DNA of 10,817 bases, taken from positions 1 through 10,817 of the forward strand of contig CAXHKQ010000228.1 in assembly GCA_964017145.1 (NCBI GenBank), in the 5' to 3' direction. Numbering within the stretch: the first letter of the stretch is position 1; every line of letters begins with the position of its first letter. This document shows positions 6,925 to 10,817 of the stretch, piece by piece. Source of the DNA: Agrocybe praecox (lineage: Eukaryota; Basidiomycota; Agaricomycetes; Agaricales; Agrocybaceae). Under the pieces are notes generated by a model. That model was not told where the DNA came from. It was given only the letters and a program-made list of their open reading frames with translations, and searched no databases. Made by a program: the position numbers and the translations under genes.

Positions 6925-7439
6925 AGCTGGGGAGTTCTTCTTGTTTGGTGGATACGAGCGCGCGCGTGCGTGAAACGTCGGCAGCGACTTATGATGCGAT
7001 GCGATGGCTGGCTGGCTGGCTGAGAGATGTTCTTGCACGGTTTTCCCTCGTGTGCGCTTGTCACAATGTCTCTATACTAGCGAGCGTATGTGTGTGGCAC
7101 ACTCGCCGCACACTCACTCGACTCGAGCAGCCGCCGCCGCCGCCGTCGTCGCCCACGCGCATATACTCGCACGACGACGACGACGAAGCTCATATGTGCG
7201 TTCGTATACCAAAAAAATGTTGTTTAGCTAAACTTTGTTGCCTTCGCCGCCGTCGACAACTCCAACTCCGCCGACGACGACGTATCAACCCTGATACGCG
7301 GCGCACATACGTGGGCAGTCCGATAAGTACAAAGGCTCAGCCTTTGGTGCCACTATCGCAATAGATTTGTTTTTATGTGTACTACAGTCTTTTAGGAGGT
7401 TTCAGCCGAATCGGTCGTTTTTTTCACCGCGTGTATATG

Positions 7440-7718
7440 CCGACGTGTCCGCGAATTTTTGTTGCCACAAAAACGCAAGAACTCACAATCGACCAAATTG
7501 ATGAAATAACCATCATCTATGAATTTGGCTATGAATTGTGGTCCCATCTACGGTTTTATCCGCATTTGGCCCTCAGTGACTATTATGAATTTCCAAATTC
7601 AAAATTCTGTTTCTCCAGGGAACGAATGAGGCAGTATGGGTTGGAAACGATTTCTAATCAAACACATTGTCGTTCGATCGTTGAAATTTTATTGAAGAGG
7701 GTTACTCCTCATTCATAG
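7440..7718 (+). pseudogene. mariner transposase C-terminal relic, copy B
   Basis: The plus-strand frame contains TKTQELTIDQIDE and then EFGYELWSHLRFYPHLALSD, followed by YYEFPNSK. This aligns with the mariner block LGYELLPHPPYSPDLALSDYYLFPNLK. The Asp at 7578-7580 is the third catalytic position. Residues after 7640 no longer resemble a mariner. No stop interrupts this stretch, unlike copy A, but key residues are lost (PPYSPD has become LRFYPH) and the HDN motif with the second Asp is absent. DNA similarity to copy A runs from about 7468 to 7640. No terminal inverted repeats like those of copy A are visible nearby, so this is a fragment. The frame may continue upstream to 7377, but that part is unrecognisable. 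Confidence 0.78.
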
Positions 7719-8325
7719 TGAACAGGCACACAAATATCATGAGTCGCGCTGGTCATTTTTCGTCCCATTCATAACCACTGCAAGAGAAGCAAACTATTTG
7801 GTTTTTTTTATTGTCTAGGCGCAACAATCGGCCATCAAGAAAGGCTCTATCTTGATCGGCGCATGCTTATTTTATGCCAATTCGATATGCCGTTTGTATT
7901 TTATGGTCCCTTATGGCCACATAAGAAGTCAATATTTCCCAGATTAAAAAATAGTTTAAAAAAATAAAACGATTGAAAATTTGTATTTGATCATGACGAT
8001 TGCATAATAACAACGAACAACTAGTCTTGTTAACCTAATATTGAAACGTTCTTTTTGGACGTTATGTCGTTCAAAGGCCAGTCTTTTGGTAACTACGTTG
8101 ACCAGACATGTAAAACTCAGAAGAGCTTAGCCTGAAGTATGGGACTACAATAACTCAAATTCGACATATCAGTTAATAACTTCGGTACCAATTATTAAAA
8201 AATAATTTTATTTAACAATTTATCGAGAACGCTAAAAAGTGGCTCGAAATCACAGATAGGGTACATGTGTAGCTATATATTTTTTTCCTCTACCATATAC
8301 ATTTGTGCATGAAGAGGAGGGAGTT
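7719..8325. other. AT-rich spacer, no gene seen
   Basis: No coding, RNA-gene or transposon signal is visible. A small inverted repeat, ATCAAGA/TCTTGAT, lies near 7833-7855 within the strings CGGCC and CGGCGC, and is too weak to interpret. Confidence 0.5.
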
Positions 8326-8345
8326 GTGTCCACTTGAGTGGACAC
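8326..8345. promoter_or_regulatory. 20-bp palindrome with paired NK-2-class homeodomain motifs
   Basis: GTGTCCACTTGAGTGGACAC is a nearly perfect palindrome: nine bases pair on each side of a central TG. It contains TCAAGTGG on the minus strand, the known core for NK-2-class homeodomain proteins such as Tinman and Vnd. On the plus strand it contains CTTGAGTG, a core of the related NKX2-1 type. A binding role is inferred from the motif only. Confidence 0.3.
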
Positions 8346-8914
8346 GAGCAGCAAGCCGCCGGTCTGGGCCCACTATGCTATGCTCCCTTAGTACACGACA
8401 GCATTGCTATGGCAGAGCAATTTTGCTGCGTGATTGTTTGTGACCCATATCGAGTTTCACATTTATGCATTAGACGAGGTGTTAACGCAGATGTCGAATC
8501 GCAATTTCATTTGTATGTGTATAGCTAGCCTCTATTTTAATCACACTGATTCGCTTTCGCAAGGGAGAGAATCTCCTACCGAAAGTCCAAAGTTCAAAGC
8601 TCAATCAAAGCCATTCGATGAGAATGTGCTTCGGCTGGTTTCGAACCCTGCGTGTAGCTAAAGATGGACAAAAAATTCGATCAAGATATCTTCCATCGTT
8701 TTCTTGTAATAGCCATAATCCAATAATCCCATTTTGATCGCTACTGGTATATCATATATCGCAATAAAGAAAATGTTGGGTTAGCGACAAATTCTTTCCG
8801 ATGGTGATTGTGATATTCCAGGATCGCTGGATTTTGGCTTTCGAACTTGCAGGGGACTATGGACCAAATTTTAATCAACAACAATCTATAGCAGTAGGCC
8901 AAGTACTTATCGGA
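8346..8914. other. Spacer, no convincing gene
   Basis: Overlapping frames of 64-75 codons (8334-8661) lack recognisable domains. A plus-strand frame opens at 8801 and runs into the next GC-rich island, where it becomes repeat-like. An isolated B-box-like GGTTCGAAACC (minus strand, about 8637-8647) has no matching A box. Confidence 0.45.
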
Positions 8915-10420
8915 CCGCCCACGTATACACGCATGACGCGCGAGCGCACGCTTGTGCGAACGCCGAAATGCCGCCCTCCCACACGCACGCACACATGCAC
9001 AAACATTCGCACACATGCGAAAACACAGCAGCCACGGCAGCAGCCAGCAGGCAGCCAACGGCATTCGAAAGCAGCCGTCGTCGCAAGCGTCACAGCCAAA
9101 CAACTTGGCGCACACAACAACAAACGGCACAGTTTTGCGCATCGCTTCACTACGCACAGCATAAATACTACGCCGACGACAACATGTGTGCGTGTCGCAT
9201 ACTTACGCACATCACAAACACGCGCCGCACGCACTCCTCACAACTCACACGACGACGAGGACTCCGTCTTGTATCCCATATCACAAGCACGACAGCAGAC
9301 GCGACGTGTGTGATACTGTATGCTAGATGCTGGTATGCTGCTGCGCCCAATGCATAATATAATACACGTAATGTGTCTGCCAGATTTGTAATCGTGGCCG
9401 CTGGCCTGTGTAAGTGAGAAAGCGCGTCGTCGTCGACATCGTCGTCGTCCACCCCCCGCTTCTGTGTGTGTGTGCGTCGCAGCATATTCATGCTGGTGCC
9501 GCAGCGGCACAAAGAAACCGACCACGACCACCGCTATGCTCTGCTTCACGGATCCGTGCCATTCATGCCATCCTGTGTGAGTGTGAGCGCGCTCGCCGCC
9601 AAACAACCCGAAAACGAAATCTTGCTGCTCCCACGACCCTCCGCTTCAGACGCTTCAGGTCCTCCGATCTCCGTCCCTCATCTCCGCCGTGCGCCGCGTT
9701 CCGCGCGCTCGTCCGAGTTAACCAGCATCCGTTTGTAGCACACTGGGGCGCACATAATTTCTCGGATATGTTTTGCGTGTGAACCGGTTTCGCTGGATGC
9801 CGCTGCCGCTCGGCTGCTGCGGCTGCGGCTTGCTCCGGTTTGTTGCGTTTTATTTCATGGGCTGCGGCGGCGGCGCTGCTCACTGAACTGAAGTGTTTGC
9901 GTGTGCGTGTGCGAAGAAAGAGGAGCAGGGTGCGTGTTTGCGCGTGTGTCGCATCGCCGGAATAAGAAGCATCTAATACGATTCTAGCGCAACGACCAAC
10001 AAGGCAAGGCGACGACAACGACGCGACGATAAACGGAAAACCACCCGCACGCAGGCACGCACACACGCACGCACGCACGCACGACCCGTCGCTGACATCG
10101 CCACCACGGCCGCCACGGACGCCACCACCGCCACCGCCACCGTCGACACGGTATATTACGTTAACAAGCTCACGCACACTTTTTCGCACATACACAGACG
10201 CACACATGCGACGAGGACTCACACGCGGCGGACGCACAAGTGTCGCAAATTCACGGCACGTTCTGCTGCCGCTGCCGTGCACTTATTCGTCGTCGCCGAC
10301 GACGGCACAGTGTCGTCGCAGCGGAGTAATCTGCAGGCAGATGTACTCTGTCGAGTCGAGTCGGATGGCGGGGACTGTGGCGATTTTTCGACTAGTTGCT
10401 GCGGCGAATTAAGCAGGCGA
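8915..10420. repeat. GC-rich, microsatellite-dense island 3
   Basis: As in islands 1 and 2, this region is CGCG- and CACGCA-rich with trinucleotide tracts: GTC/TCG repeats (9426-9449), GCACGC repeats (about 10047-10082) and CCACCG repeats (about 10100-10142). It holds the longest open frame of the window (minus strand, 9563-10282). That frame has no upstream ATG, contains poly-Gly and poly-Ala runs and shows no domain, so I do not call it a gene. A GTAAGT resembling a splice donor lies near 9411-9416 on the plus strand, without a supporting exon. The island may be promoter, untranslated or intron sequence. Confidence 0.55.
10047..10082. repeat. GCACGC/ACAC microsatellite
   Basis: A 36-bp alternating tract dominated by ACGC units, adjoining CCACCG-rich DNA. 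Confidence 0.88.
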
Positions 10421-10817
10421 ATTGAGCATACAATCACGTTTCGTTATTTTATAACATGATTCGTTTGAACAGGAGAACACGAGGATGTAATTAATGATGA
10501 ACAGCAACTTGAACTGTTTTTAATAAATGCACCATTGTTTTAAAATATAATTCGGGCAACATAATATACTGGACTCAACCCCTAGAGGCCTAGCCACAAT
10601 GTAATGAATGCCATAATAATTCACAAACGAATGTTAAATTATAAATTGACGTTTTTCTCGTTATCGGATCAGACAACACTGTGGTCGAGCGATTACCGCT
10701 AAACGACGCATTGCGTTGAAAAACGTTATCATTATGAGATTTTTCAATACTTAAATTGCTCGCATGGCAAAATTCAACATTTCAATCATCGATACAGTAG
10801 AACACATCTTCCGATTT
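10421..10817. other. AT-rich right flank, no gene seen
   Basis: Composition returns abruptly to AT-rich DNA. I see no open frame of note, repeat family or RNA gene up to the window edge. Confidence 0.5.

Larger units (their letters stand above)
5790..7370. repeat. GC-rich, microsatellite-dense island 2
   Basis: This stretch is built from CA/GT, CAG/CTG, CGA/TCG and GGCT tracts with CGCG-rich joins. Main tracts: ACACAC/ACGCAC (6208-6250), (GT)6 (6325-6337), (AGC)6 (6646-6665), (CAG)4 (6727-6739), a CAGCA/CAG mixture (6890-6924), (GGCT)4 (7006-7021), CCG repeats (7131-7144) and ACG repeats (7171-7186). Many frames of 70-150 codons are open on both strands, full of His-Thr, Arg and Ser runs, and none shows a domain. 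I interpret it as regulatory, 5' untranslated or intronic DNA of a nearby gene, but no exon or splice pattern supports a strand. Confidence 0.6.

Noticed and set aside
8637..8647. B-box-like GGTTCGAAACC on the minus strand
   Set aside because: No A box lies at the expected distance upstream on that strand and no target-site duplication is visible. It is most likely chance or a very worn SINE fragment.
8801..9313. 170-codon plus-strand frame starting MVIVIFQDRW
   Set aside because: The first 45 codons look ordinary, but the frame then enters repeat-like His-Thr-Arg sequence. No family is recognisable and no splice or promoter support is seen.
9411..9416. GTAAGT as a splice donor for an exon in island 3
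   Set aside because: The base before it is T, not the usual G, and no upstream coding exon or matching acceptor could be identified.
9563..10282. 239-codon open frame on the minus strand with poly-Gly and poly-Ala runs
   Set aside because: Its first codon is GTG and the first ATG lies 25 codons in. The sequence is low-complexity, other long frames overlap it, and no domain is recognisable. The tract is explained by CCACCG, CGC and CAG-like repeats that lack stops.

Overview
The window looks like non-coding, repeat-rich DNA of an insect, most likely a dipteran and possibly a mosquito. The basis is Tc1/mariner and hAT transposons, a tRNA-derived SINE, dense CA/GT, CAG and CGA microsatellites, and AT-rich spacers broken by GC-rich islands. 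The order-level guess is inference. I found no intact host gene. Every recognisable protein relic belongs to a broken DNA transposon.

Layout. Positions 1-1170 hold the 5' part of a Tc1-like element on the minus strand, cut by the window edge. Its transposase has a frameshift, a stop codon and a D at the third catalytic site, and its end has an IR/DR-type pair of direct repeats. Positions 1318-1614 are a 297-bp foldback MITE flanked by TA. Positions 1726-1973 are a minus-strand tRNA-derived SINE with A and B boxes, an AAGC tail and a perfect 14-bp target-site duplication. Positions 2300-2905 are the first GC-rich microsatellite island. Positions 3279-4966 are an internally deleted mariner. An 885-bp hAT element (3297-4181) sits inside its left terminal inverted repeat, with a perfect 8-bp duplication. 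The hAT keeps only an acidic stretch and the C-terminal dimerisation domain of its transposase, and is packed with AACCGGTT/TTAACCGG palindromes. A short minisatellite lies at 5123-5211.

Positions 5790-7370 are a second, larger GC-rich island, opening with a TATA-like box and a nested hairpin. A second, diverged relic of the same mariner family lies at its right edge (7440-7718). Positions 7719-8914 are mostly featureless AT-rich DNA apart from a 20-bp palindrome matching NK-2-class homeodomain sites. Positions 8915-10420 are the third GC-rich island, and the rest is AT-rich and featureless.

Interpretation. All recognised transposons lie outside the three GC-rich islands, which look like expanded regulatory, untranslated or intronic DNA. 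Long open frames in the islands arise from trinucleotide repeats and lack conserved domains. The most informative features are the datable nest (hAT into a mariner end) and the hAT's array of Grainyhead-type sites.
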